A stretch of 48,085 bases of DNA from Thauera sp. 28. GTDB lineage: Bacteria > Pseudomonadota > Gammaproteobacteria > Burkholderiales > Rhodocyclaceae. Positions 17,336 through 25,147 of this stretch are shown in pieces. Made by a program: the position numbers and the translations under genes. Every line of letters starts with the position of its first letter. Positions within the stretch are counted from its first letter, which is position 1. The stretch lies in NCBI RefSeq assembly GCF_000310145.2, contig NZ_AMXA01000028.1, positions 1 to 48,085 on the forward strand. The letters run 5' to 3'. A model generated the notes under the pieces. The model made no database searches and was not told the origin of the DNA. It saw only the letters and a program-made list of their open reading frames with translations.

Positions 17336-18783
17336 GTGGCGCCCCACGTGCCTGCCGGGAGTTCGACCCGCAACTGCGTGCCTTGTCCCGGCGCGCTGAT
17401 CCATTCCACCGTGCCACCCAGCGCGTAAGCCCGTTCGCGGATACCCAGTCGCCCGAGCCCTTCCAGTACCGGACCGGCGGTGTCGCCTTTGCCGTCATCG
17501 CGGATGGACAGGCGCAAGCGGTCGCCATTGCGTTGAAGATCGATCTCGATCTGACGGGCATCGGCGTGACGAAGGGCGTTGGTCAGCCCTTCCTGAACGA
17601 TGCGGTACAGGTGGATGATCAGCGTTGGCTCGAGCGTGTCGAGCAGGCCCTGATGATGGAATTGAATGCTGGGCGCGCCACTGTGCATGCGCTTGCAGTC
17701 GGCAATCAGTTGCTCCAGTCCGGCGATCAGACCGAAGGCTTCCAGCCTTGGCGGGCGCAGACGGTGAACAATGTTCTGGATGCTCTCGTGCATGCGGGCG
17801 AGGGTTTCGCACAGGCTGTCCAGCACGGACGTCAGCGGCGCGTGAGCGGTCGACGCGGCTAGCGACTGTCTGAGGTAGGCGGCGTCGGCACGCAGCGAGG
17901 TCAGGTGTTGCCCCATGTCGTCATGCAGTTCGCGGGCCAGGTAGTGGCGCTCGTCCTCGCGGACATCGAGCAGATGTGTTGCAAGCCTGCGCTCGGCGGC
18001 TCGGGTCGTGGCCAGTTGGGCGGCAAGACTGTTGAACTCGTTTGCGATCCGGCGGAATTCATCGAGCTCGAAGGCGGGCAGGCGCACCGTGGTGTCGCCG
18101 CCCTCGAGCCGGCCGACGGCGGCAAGGATCTGGTCGGCGGGGCGCAAGGCGCGGCGGACGGGGCGCACGATCACCGCTGCCAGCACCGCCAATGCGGCCC
18201 AGCCGACCAGCACCAGATACATCGACGACAGCCAGTGTGAGGCTTCGGTGTGCCAGTCCGGGCGGACATGGATATGGCCCACCGCGACGCCGGGCGCACG
18301 CAGCAAGGGGCGGACGCTGGTGTCAGCTGGTGTGTGCAGGGCCTCCAGCCAGCGGGCAACGACCCCGGCGCCTGAGCGAGGGGGAGAGGGGCGCACGCAG
18401 GCAGCACCAATCTGCCGCGACCACAGGTCTTCCACTTGCACACAAAACGCCAGCCGACGTGCGAGGGGTTCCAGCACGGCAAGATCCACCCGGATGGATT
18501 CGCGGTTGAACACATCGGCCTGGCGGGGCTGATCCTGGTTCAGCAATTGCTGGATGACGGCTGCAGTGTCGGGCGTGTCCGCCAGCGCCTGTTGCCGGAT
18601 CTGCCAGCCGTGCGCTGCCAGCAACAGCAGCGTCAAAAGGCAGGCGAAGGCCAGTAGCCGTTGCAGCAGGCTGCGCTGCAGATCGAGGGCCGCCCGGGTG
18701 GGGCCGACAAGCGGCCTGGCCGCATCAGGCGCAGGCGGCGGTGTCCTATCGAGTCGATTCGTGGATTCGGCTTCGGGCGGCAT
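17332..18783 (-). CDS. NarX/UhpB-type sensor histidine kinase
   Basis: A 483-residue membrane kinase of the HisKA_3 family. Predicted layout: a proline-rich cytoplasmic N-terminus, first membrane helix about 42-58, a periplasmic sensor region of about 130 residues with four dispersed cysteines or tryptophans, second membrane helix about 187-206, HAMP linker to about 260, then the phosphorylation motif EDERHYLARELHDDMGQHL with H287. The ATPase domain is recognisable from IVQEGLTNALRHADA and IRDDGKGD, then GLGRLGIRERAYALGG. It is cotranscribed with the response regulator just downstream. The signal is unknown; the periplasmic domain is not one I recognise. Confidence 0.9.
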   Translation of the reverse strand: MPPEAESTNRLDRTPPPAPDAARPLVGPTRAALDLQRSLLQRLLAFACLLTLLLLAAHGWQIRQQALADTPDTAAVIQQLLNQDQPRQADVFNRESIRVDLAVLEPLARRLAFCVQVEDLWSRQIGAACVRPSPPRSGAGVVARWLEALHTPADTSVRPLLRAPGVAVGHIHVRPDWHTEASHWLSSMYLVLVGWAALAVLAAVIVRPVRRALRPADQILAAVGRLEGGDTTVRLPAFELDEFRRIANEFNSLAAQLATTRAAERRLATHLLDVREDERHYLARELHDDMGQHLTSLRADAAYLRQSLAASTAHAPLTSVLDSLCETLARMHESIQNIVHRLRPPRLEAFGLIAGLEQLIADCKRMHSGAPSIQFHHQGLLDTLEPTLIIHLYRIVQEGLTNALRHADARQIEIDLQRNGDRLRLSIRDDGKGDTAGPVLEGLGRLGIRERAYALGGTVEWISAPGQGTQLRVELPAGTWGAT

Positions 18784-18951
18784 GGTGCGTCATTTCCCCC
18801 CTGATCGGCATCGGCGCCCAATGCTACCGGCGCAGCACAGGCAAATTGCCCGCCCGCAGGCCGTGCGGGGCACGGCCCACCGGCCCGACGCTATGATCAG
18901 CGCCACCTCGGATGCATATCGACTAGGACCGAGCCCACGCCCAGGAGACAC

Positions 18952-20235
18952 ATGATGCCACTGTACGCGAACACCGCCCCGCCGTCAGCCGCCCAGACAC
19001 ATGGGCGCGCGCATGAGCCCTGCACTCACGACCATGCCCGCCACGGCCTCGTCAGTGCGAGCCGCCGCCAATGGGCGAAGGGGCTGGTCGCCGCGCCACT
19101 CCTGGCCGGGCCCTGCGTGCAAGCCTATGCTGGCAGCCTCGAGCCTCAAGAGGGGCCCGCCTTGAGCGCAGCGGCGATGGCGGCCCGCTTCACCAGCCTC
19201 GCCGAGGGCCTTTCCGCCGTAGCACGCATCGAGCCGTTCACCATCACGCCAGCCGATCTGCCCTGGACGCAGGCCTTGGGGCTGCTTGATGCCGGGCAAC
19301 AGGTGTCCTTTTTCCTCGATGGGCTGTGGTGGTTCAGCAAGGATCATGGACGCTGGCTGGAGCCGGGCTTCGTGTTCTTCGCCCGCGTAGCTGGAACAAC
19401 GGGCAACAGCGCCATCCACAACTGCATGCAGAACACCGGAACACTGACCGCGGACAGGGCCGGAACCTTGCAGATCGCGCGCTCCGTCGGCGAGTTTGCA
19501 AGCCCGCAGGGCGAACTGTGGGTGCCGCTCGAACAGTACCTCGCGGCTCAAGGCCAGGTGGAAGGCGTCGCCATCGTATGGAGCGGCGACGCGCATGAAG
19601 GCCTGCTCGCCCTGTCTGCGCGCGGCGACGCGCATGGCATGATTCGTTCCGAATTGCAGCGCATGCGCCAGGAACGCCTGATGCCCAAGGGCTGGCACAA
19701 CTTCTTCGCCTTTGGCGATGGCGGAATCTTCAGCGAGGCGCCAAGGGGCGACATCGCATGCGAAACACACAAGAACGTCGGCATCCTGCAGTACCCGCTC
19801 GCCGACCAGCCTTTACGCCCCGGGCTGCAGCTGGAATGGACCTGGGTGGTCGACCGCCTGCCTTCGGCCCTGCCCGAGGACGCGTTGCTGAACCACGACT
19901 ATCTGTCGATCGCCATCGAGTTCGACGACGGCCAGGACATCACCTACATGTGGAGCTCGACCCTGCCGGTCGGCACGGCCTTCCGTTGCCCGATCCCGGG
20001 CTGGAACGCCATCGAGACGCACGTCGTGCAGCGCAGCGGGACGGACACGCTGGGACAGGAACTACACGAGCGCTGCGACCTGTTCCGCGACTATCAGCGT
20101 CTGGTCGGTGGCCAGGCCACCCGCGTCGTCAGGATCTGGCTGATCGCGAACTCGCTCTTCATGCGCCAACACGGTCAATGCGCATACCGCAAGATCGCGA
20201 TCGGTCAGCCCGACCGCTTGCAGGTGGTGCTCTAG
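18952..20235 (+). CDS. DUF3047-like protein, probable Tat export signal
   Basis: A 427-residue protein. The N-terminus carries SRRQWAKGLVAAPLLAG at about 37-53, which fits the twin-arginine consensus followed by a hydrophobic stretch and a QAYAG cleavage region, so Tat export is likely. The second half resembles DUF3047 proteins: a LQLEWTWVVDRLPSALPEDALLNHDYLSIAIEFDDG region, split by eye, then YMWSSTLPVGTAFRCPIPGW and VRIWLIANS. The middle (FFLDGLWWFSKDHGRWLEPGFVFFAR and a carbohydrate-binding-like strand set) may be a beta-sandwich. Two adjacent ATGs (18952, 18955) are possible; AGGAG at 18943-18947 fits the second slightly better. It is divergent from the kinase gene. Enzymatic function unknown. 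Confidence 0.7.
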   Translation: MMPLYANTAPPSAAQTHGRAHEPCTHDHARHGLVSASRRQWAKGLVAAPLLAGPCVQAYAGSLEPQEGPALSAAAMAARFTSLAEGLSAVARIEPFTITPADLPWTQALGLLDAGQQVSFFLDGLWWFSKDHGRWLEPGFVFFARVAGTTGNSAIHNCMQNTGTLTADRAGTLQIARSVGEFASPQGELWVPLEQYLAAQGQVEGVAIVWSGDAHEGLLALSARGDAHGMIRSELQRMRQERLMPKGWHNFFAFGDGGIFSEAPRGDIACETHKNVGILQYPLADQPLRPGLQLEWTWVVDRLPSALPEDALLNHDYLSIAIEFDDGQDITYMWSSTLPVGTAFRCPIPGWNAIETHVVQRSGTDTLGQELHERCDLFRDYQRLVGGQATRVVRIWLIANSLFMRQHGQCAYRKIAIGQPDRLQVVL

Positions 20236-20242
20236 CTGGAAT

Positions 20243-20289
20243 GGGGAGGGGGCAGCCGAGTCCCTCCGGGCCAGGCCTGCCCGCTCCCC
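20243..20289. terminator. Hairpin between convergent genes
   Basis: GGGGAGGGGGCAG at 20243-20255 pairs with CTGCCCGCTCCCC at 20277-20289 (12 of 13 positions) around a 21-base loop, between the converging DUF3047-like and acyl-CoA dehydrogenase genes. There is no T-tract, so termination would be inefficient or Rho-assisted. Confidence 0.35.
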
Positions 20290-20316
20290 TGCTCCGCGCC
20301 GCCGACGGCGCCGCGA

Positions 20317-21450
20317 TCAGCTCGTCAGCGCGCGTCCGATCACCAGCTTCTGGATGTCGCTCGCACCTTCGTAGATCTGGCACACGCGCACGTCGCGGTA
20401 GATGCGCTCGACCGGGAAGTCGGTGACGTAGCCATAGCCGCCGTGCACCTGGATGGCATCCGAGCAGACGCGCTCGGCCATCTCGGAGGCGAACAGCTTG
20501 GCCATCGAAGCCTCCTTGAGGCAGGGGCGACCGGCGTCCTTGAGGGTGGCGGCGTGCCACACGAGCTGGCGCGCGGCTTCGAGCTGAGTCGCCATGTCGG
20601 CGAGGCGGAAGTTGACCGCCTGGTGCTCGAAGATCGGCTTGCCGAAGCTCTCGCGCTCCTGCGCATACTTGACCGCCGCCTCGAGCGCGGCGCGCGCCAT
20701 GCCCAGGCACTGCGCGGCGATGCCGATGCGGCCGGCCTCTAGGTTGGAGAGCGCAATCTTGTAGCCCTCGCCTTCGGCGCCGATCACCGAGTCGGCCGGG
20801 ACGCGGCAGTTCTCGAACAGGATCTGGGTGGTGTCGGAAGCCTTCTGGCCCATCTTCTCCTCGATGCGGCCGACCTGGTAGCCAGGCGCATCAGCCGGCA
20901 CCAGGAAGCAGGTGATGCCCTTCTTGCCGGCGCTCTTGTCGGTCACCGCGAACACGATGGCGACATCGGCATGCTTGCCGGTGGTGATGAACTGCTTGAC
21001 GCCGTTGAGCACCCATTCGTTGCCTTCGCGGACCGCGCTGGTGCGGATCGCCGAGGCATCGGAGCCGACATGCGGCTCGGTAAGGCAGAAGCAGCCGAGC
21101 TTCTCGCCACGGGCGAGCGGCTTCAACCAGGCCTCCTTCTGCGCATCGTTGCCGAAGCGGTTGATGATCCCGCAGGGCAGCGAGTTCTGCACGCTGACGA
21201 TGGTCGAGGTGGCGCCGTCGCCAGCCGCGATCTCTTCCAGCGTCAGCACCAGGCTCATGTAGTCCATGCCGGCGCCGCCCCACTCTTCGGGCACCACCAT
21301 GCCGAGCGCGCCGAGTTCAGCGAGCTCATTCAGCGCCTCGCGCGGGAAGGTGTGGTTGCGGTCCCATTCGGCGGCGAAGGGGGCCAGGCGCTCCTGCGCA
21401 AAGGCGCGCATCGAGTCGCGGATGAGTTCCTGTTCCGGGGTAAGAATCAT
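20317..21450 (-). CDS. Acyl-CoA dehydrogenase (short/medium-chain type)
   Basis: A 377-residue FAD enzyme that forms a 2,3-double bond in an acyl-CoA and delivers electrons to ETF. The flavin motifs [13 protein letters not shown] and FITTGKHAD are present. The C-terminus holds [25 protein letters not shown] and [10 protein letters not shown], where E361 is the catalytic base at the position used by short- and medium-chain dehydrogenases, unlike LiuA. The start at 21450 ([20 protein letters not shown]) matches the family, with AAGGA about ten bases upstream. It is the last gene of a four-gene operon after the thiolase, with an 81-base gap. Butyryl-, 2-methylbutyryl- or other short acyl-CoAs are possible substrates. 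Confidence 0.9.
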   Translation of the reverse strand: MILTPEQELIRDSMRAFAQERLAPFAAEWDRNHTFPREALNELAELGALGMVVPEEWGGAGMDYMSLVLTLEEIAAGDGATSTIVSVQNSLPCGIINRFGNDAQKEAWLKPLARGEKLGCFCLTEPHVGSDASAIRTSAVREGNEWVLNGVKQFITTGKHADVAIVFAVTDKSAGKKGITCFLVPADAPGYQVGRIEEKMGQKASDTTQILFENCRVPADSVIGAEGEGYKIALSNLEAGRIGIAAQCLGMARAALEAAVKYAQERESFGKPIFEHQAVNFRLADMATQLEAARQLVWHAATLKDAGRPCLKEASMAKLFASEMAERVCSDAIQVHGGYGYVTDFPVERIYRDVRVCQIYEGASDIQKLVIGRALTS

Positions 21451-21531
21451 TGCACTGCTGTCCTTGTAGAAATCTCTGCTGGGAGCGCAGCAGGGCCACC
21501 TCGTGGGCGTCCCCACTGCCGTCGTTCGGAA

Positions 21532-22740
21532 TCAGCCGCAGGCCACCGCGGTATCGACCTCGATCGCCATCGCCGTGGCCTCGCCACCGCCGATGCACAG
21601 GCTGGCCACACCGCGCTTGAGGCCGCGCTTGCGCAGCGCGCCGATCAGCGTGACCAGGATGCGCGCACCCGAGGCGCCGATCGGGTGACCGAGCGAGCAG
21701 GCGCCGCCGTTCACGTTGACCTTGTCGTGCGGCAGCTTCATCTCGTGCATCGCGGCCATGGTGACGACCGCGAAGGCTTCGTTGATTTCCCACAGGTCGA
21801 CGTCGTCGGTGCTCCAGCCGGCCTTCGCCAGCACCTTCTGCATCGCGCCCACCGGCGCGGTGGTGAACCACTGCGGCTCCTGCGCATGAGTGGCATGGCC
21901 AACGATGGTGGCGACCGGCTTGAGGCCGAGCTTGTCGGCGGTGGACCGCCGCATCAGCACGAGGGCGGCGGCACCGTCGGAGATCGAGCTCGAATTGGCC
22001 GGGGTCACCGTGCCGTCCTTCTTGAATGCGGGCTTGAGGCCCGGGATCTTGTCGATCTGCGCCTTCAGCGGCTGCTCGTCCTTGTCGACGAGGACATCGC
22101 CCTTGCGGCCCGGCACGGTGACCGGTGCCACCTCCCAGGTGAAGTCTCCGTTGTTGATTGCAGCCTGGGCACGGGTGGTCGAGGCGATTGCGAACTCGTC
22201 CTGGGCCTGGCGGCTGAAGCTGAAGTGGCTGGCGCAGTCCTCTGCAAAGGTGCCCATCAGGCGCCCCTTGTTTTCCTTCGAGTAGCTGTCTTCCAGACCG
22301 TCGAGGAACATGTGGTCGAACATCTGGCCATGGCCGAGGCGGTAGCCGCCACGCGCCTTCGGCAGCAGGTAGGGGGCGTTGGACATCGACTCCATGCCGC
22401 CGGCGACCATCACCTCATTGCTGCCGGCGAGGATGAGATCGTGTGCCAGCATGGTGGCCTTCATGCCCGAACCGCACACCTTGTTGATGGTGGTGCAGCC
22501 GGCCGACAGCGGCAGCCCTGCACCGAGCACGGCCTGGCGGGCGGGCGCCTGACCTAGGCCGGCAGGCAGCACGCAACCCATGATCACTTCCTGTACCTGC
22601 TCTGGTGCCAGGCGGGCGCGCTCCACCGCCGCCTTGATGGCGATAGCGCCGAGCTGCGGCGTGGTCAGGCTGGACAGCTCGCCCTGGAAGCCGCCCAGCG
22701 GCGTGCGGGCGACGGACACGATGACGACGGGATCGGACAT
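21532..22740 (-). CDS. Acetyl-CoA acetyltransferase (thiolase)
   Basis: A 402-residue thiolase that cleaves acetoacetyl-CoA (or another 3-ketoacyl-CoA) with CoA, or condenses two acetyl-CoA. The nucleophilic cysteine is C89 in INKVCGSGMKA; the other catalytic residues are H352 (SLGHPIGASGARI) and C382 (SLCIGGGEA), with NEAFAVVTMA before them. Length and motifs match biosynthetic/degradative acetoacetyl-CoA thiolases. The start at 22740 begins MSDPVVIVSVARTPLGGF. It lies 43 bases downstream of the GNAT/carbonic anhydrase gene. It could finish leucine degradation by splitting acetoacetyl-CoA, or feed PHA synthesis together with phaC nearby. Confidence 0.92.
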   Translation of the reverse strand: MSDPVVIVSVARTPLGGFQGELSSLTTPQLGAIAIKAAVERARLAPEQVQEVIMGCVLPAGLGQAPARQAVLGAGLPLSAGCTTINKVCGSGMKATMLAHDLILAGSNEVMVAGGMESMSNAPYLLPKARGGYRLGHGQMFDHMFLDGLEDSYSKENKGRLMGTFAEDCASHFSFSRQAQDEFAIASTTRAQAAINNGDFTWEVAPVTVPGRKGDVLVDKDEQPLKAQIDKIPGLKPAFKKDGTVTPANSSSISDGAAALVLMRRSTADKLGLKPVATIVGHATHAQEPQWFTTAPVGAMQKVLAKAGWSTDDVDLWEINEAFAVVTMAAMHEMKLPHDKVNVNGGACSLGHPIGASGARILVTLIGALRKRGLKRGVASLCIGGGEATAMAIEVDTAVACG

Positions 22741-22783
22741 GCAGTTCTCCTGTTGAGGCTGTTCGAATGAAGTGTGGATAGGC

Positions 22784-23926
22784 TCAGCTACCGAGCGTCT
22801 CGAGCGCTGCCATGTAGCGCGGCAGCAGGTCTTCGCGACGACTGACGTTGAGGCCGAGATCTCGGATCAGGCCGTCCTTGAGGCCGTAGATCCAGCCGTG
22901 GACGGTGAGTGGCTGGCCGCGTTGCCAGGCGTCCTGCACCACCACGGTCTGGGCAACGTTGAGCACCTGCTCGAGCACGTTGAGCTCGCACAGGCGGTCG
23001 TGGCGCAGTTCGGGCGGCAAGGCGTTGACCTCGTCCAGATGGCGGACGTGGACGTCCTGCACGTGCCGCAGCCAAAGGTCGACGAGGCCGACGCGGGCAC
23101 GCTCGAGCGCGGCCTTGACGCCGCCGCAGCCATAGTGGCCGACGACCATGATGTGCTTGACCTTGAGCACATCGACCGCGTACTGGACCACGGCAAGGCA
23201 GTTGAGGTCGGTATGCACCACCACATTGGCGACATTGCGATGGACGAAGACCTCGCCCGGCAGCAAGCCGACGATCTGGTTTGCCGGCACACGCGAATCG
23301 GAACAGCCGATCCACAGATAGTCCGGCGTCTGCAGATGCGACAGCTTCTCGAAGAAGCCAGGGTCGAGTTGCTGTACCTGACGTGACCAGGCCTGGTTGT
23401 AGTCGAAGAGGTGGAACAGGTTCTCGTTGCGGACCTCGTCCTCGGACCAGGTGGCAAGGTCGAGGGCGAGAAAGATCGTGCCTTCGATCGGTGAGGGGTA
23501 ATAGGCAGGCGCCTCGGTGAAGCCGAGCTCGCGGTAAAGCTTCAGCGCAATGCGCATCGCCGGCTGGGTGTCGAGCAGGATGCGCCGGTAGCCCAAGGAT
23601 TGGGCCGCCTTGATCGCCTCCATCGCGAGCTGGCGGCCAAGGCCATGACCACGCGCATCGGGATCGACATAGAGCCGCTTCATCTCGCACACACCCTCCG
23701 AGAAGCGGCGAACGCCTACGCAACCGGCCGGCCGGCCATCGAGCTCGGCGTAGAACAGCCGGCCATCGGCTTCTCCATACGCCCCGGGCAGGTTGGCAAC
23801 CTCGTCAGCAAAGCCCTGGTAGCTCAGGTCAACGCCCAGCCACGCCGCATAGTTGCGGAAAAACTGGCGGACATGGCCGATTTCGACGGTATCCGACGCG
23901 CCGAGTGCGATGATGCGACTGCTCAT
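22784..23926 (-). CDS. GNAT acetyltransferase / beta-carbonic anhydrase fusion
   Basis: One 380-residue frame encodes two complete domains. Residues 1-160 are a GNAT N-acyltransferase: MKRLYVDPDARGHGLGRQLAMEAI (about 82-105) contains the acetyl-CoA pyrophosphate loop RGHGLG, and KLYRELGFTEAPAYY closes the fold. Residues about 168-376 are a beta-carbonic anhydrase of the Can type: CSDSR at 208-212, FVHRNVANVV, and HYGCGG at 264-269, giving zinc ligands C208, H264, C267 and the D210/R212 dyad. No stop, start or frame change separates them. The carbonic anhydrase part interconverts CO2 and bicarbonate; the GNAT substrate is unknown. It sits inside an acyl-CoA operon, 43 bases before the thiolase gene and 48 bases after the thioesterase gene. 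Confidence 0.9.
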   Translation of the reverse strand: MSSRIIALGASDTVEIGHVRQFFRNYAAWLGVDLSYQGFADEVANLPGAYGEADGRLFYAELDGRPAGCVGVRRFSEGVCEMKRLYVDPDARGHGLGRQLAMEAIKAAQSLGYRRILLDTQPAMRIALKLYRELGFTEAPAYYPSPIEGTIFLALDLATWSEDEVRNENLFHLFDYNQAWSRQVQQLDPGFFEKLSHLQTPDYLWIGCSDSRVPANQIVGLLPGEVFVHRNVANVVVHTDLNCLAVVQYAVDVLKVKHIMVVGHYGCGGVKAALERARVGLVDLWLRHVQDVHVRHLDEVNALPPELRHDRLCELNVLEQVLNVAQTVVVQDAWQRGQPLTVHGWIYGLKDGLIRDLGLNVSRREDLLPRYMAALETLGS

Positions 23927-23974
23927 TCAACTTTCCCCCTGGGTTTCTTCAGGCGGCGCTACGCCCGGCTGCCC

Positions 23975-24442
23975 TCAGCCGGATCGCTCGCTCTTGCCCT
24001 GCATGGCCATGATGGTCTGCTGCATGATCGCGCACAAGGTCCATTGCTCGTCACGGATGGCGAACACCTCGGCACGCGTGATGATCAGCGTGCGGCCCGG
24101 CTTGATCACCTCACCGCGTGCTACCAGGCGCTGGCCGTCTGCAGGGGCAACGAGGTTGAGCTTGTACTCAACGGTGAGCACGCTGGTATCAGCGGGGGTC
24201 AGTGTGTTGGCGGCATAGCCCGCGGCCGAATCGGCGATCATGCCGACCACCCCGCCATGGATATAGCCGTGCTGCTGCGAGATCTCGGCCTTGAACGGCA
24301 GATGGATCTCGGTGTAGCCGGGCTCGACGATCGCCAGTTCTGCACCGATCAGCTGCATTGCCTGCTGCAGGCCAAAGCTGGCACGCACACGCGCAGCGTA
24401 GCCCGGGTCCTTGGGCTGGAACTGGGGCATCTCCGGTCTCAT
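23975..24442 (-). CDS. PaaI-like hotdog thioesterase
   Basis: A 155-residue hotdog-fold thioesterase. The signature is QQHGYIHGGVVGMIADSAAG at about 65-84, where H..GG and the helix aspartate D81 are typical PaaI/DUF4442-type catalytic elements. It is followed by LTVEYKLNLVAPADGQRLVARG. Length is normal. The start at 24442 has GAGGTGA about five bases upstream; an internal ATG four codons on is also possible. It is the first gene of the acyl-CoA operon and lies directly downstream of an 18-bp palindrome. Predicted to release CoA from short or aromatic acyl-CoAs; substrate unknown. Confidence 0.87.
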   Translation of the reverse strand: MRPEMPQFQPKDPGYAARVRASFGLQQAMQLIGAELAIVEPGYTEIHLPFKAEISQQHGYIHGGVVGMIADSAAGYAANTLTPADTSVLTVEYKLNLVAPADGQRLVARGEVIKPGRTLIITRAEVFAIRDEQWTLCAIMQQTIMAMQGKSERSG

Positions 24443-24486
24443 GCGTCACCTCTTCAGTCGATTGGGGGCTCTTTCCCGAGCTTGAC

Positions 24487-24504
24487 GTTTACGTTAACGT
24501 AAAC
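24487..24504. promoter_or_regulatory. Perfect 18-bp palindrome, probable MerR-type operator
   Basis: GTTTACGTTAACGTAAAC is an exact 9+9 palindrome in the 91-base gap between merR and the thioesterase gene it precedes. MerR dimers bind such palindromes within elongated promoter spacers, and the ACGT-rich pattern is like that described for LiuR-type regulators. I do not find a second copy before liuA. Regulation by the adjacent MerR protein is inference. Confidence 0.6.
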
Positions 24505-24533
24505 TGCAGCGCAAAAAAAGCGGGCGAGCGCTT

Positions 24534-24977
24534 TCAGCTCACGCTTGCCCGCTGGATGCGACGCGCGAGTTCGGCGCGTGCAGCGGCGGCGCCCTCCGCG
24601 TTGTCGCCGAGCAATGCCTGGCACTGCTGCTCAAGCATGTCGATTTCGTCCAGCACAGCCTCGATGTCCTTGCGCTGCTGCTCGAGTGCAGCGCGGCGCA
24701 CAGTAAGTACGCCCAGAAAGCGCTGCAGCTGCGTGCTCGAGTTGCGCACGCCGCCGTACATGTCGAGCAGTTCGCGGATCTCGGCAAGCGAGAGGCCGAG
24801 CCGCTTGCCGCGCAAGGTGAGCTTGAGACGGGTGCGATCGGCCTTTGTATAGACACGCGCCCGGCCTGCGCGAGCCGGGGTCAACAAACCCTGGTCCTCG
24901 TAGAATCGGATGGCACGCGGGGTGATGTCGAACTCGCGCGCAAGTTCGGTGATGGAATAGGTTTCTTCGTTACCCAT
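24534..24977 (-). CDS. MerR-family regulator, LiuR-like
   Basis: A 147-residue regulator. The N-terminal winged helix-turn-helix begins YSITELAREFDITPRAIRFYEDQGLL, then RVYTKADRTRLKLTLRGKRLGLSLAEIRELLDMY. A long dimerisation coiled coil follows (about residues 80-145), without metal-binding cysteines. This arrangement, including the ITPRAIRFYEDQGLL core, resembles LiuR, the MerR-type regulator of branched-chain amino acid and fatty acid catabolism in proteobacteria. It is read in the same direction as the acyl-CoA operon, with a perfect palindrome in the gap. The effector and whether it also controls the liu operon are unknown. The start at 24977 has no clear ribosome site. Confidence 0.82.
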   Translation of the reverse strand: MGNEETYSITELAREFDITPRAIRFYEDQGLLTPARAGRARVYTKADRTRLKLTLRGKRLGLSLAEIRELLDMYGGVRNSSTQLQRFLGVLTVRRAALEQQRKDIEAVLDEIDMLEQQCQALLGDNAEGAAAARAELARRIQRASVS

Positions 24978-25030
24978 GTTCAGTTATGCCCGCGGCGCAG
25001 GCAACAGCTGCGCAGACCGACATCAAACCC

Positions 25031-25058
25031 TTGTTTTGTCTGAAAATAACAACACAAT
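25031..25058 (+). promoter_or_regulatory. Candidate promoter in AT-rich patch upstream of the MBL gene and phaC
   Basis: The segment 25021-25075 is unusually AT-rich for this DNA. TTGTTT at 25031-25036 and CACAAT at 25053-25058 are separated by 16 bases and could form a weak sigma-70 promoter for the MBL-phaC pair. Match is modest, three and four of six. Confidence 0.3.
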
Positions 25059-25147
25059 CGCAAAAGTTAAACAGATTCCGGGCCATTCTTCAATCGGCAC
25101 CCACCGGCCACGCCCCCGACCACAACCTGAGCGCAAGAACGCGAACC

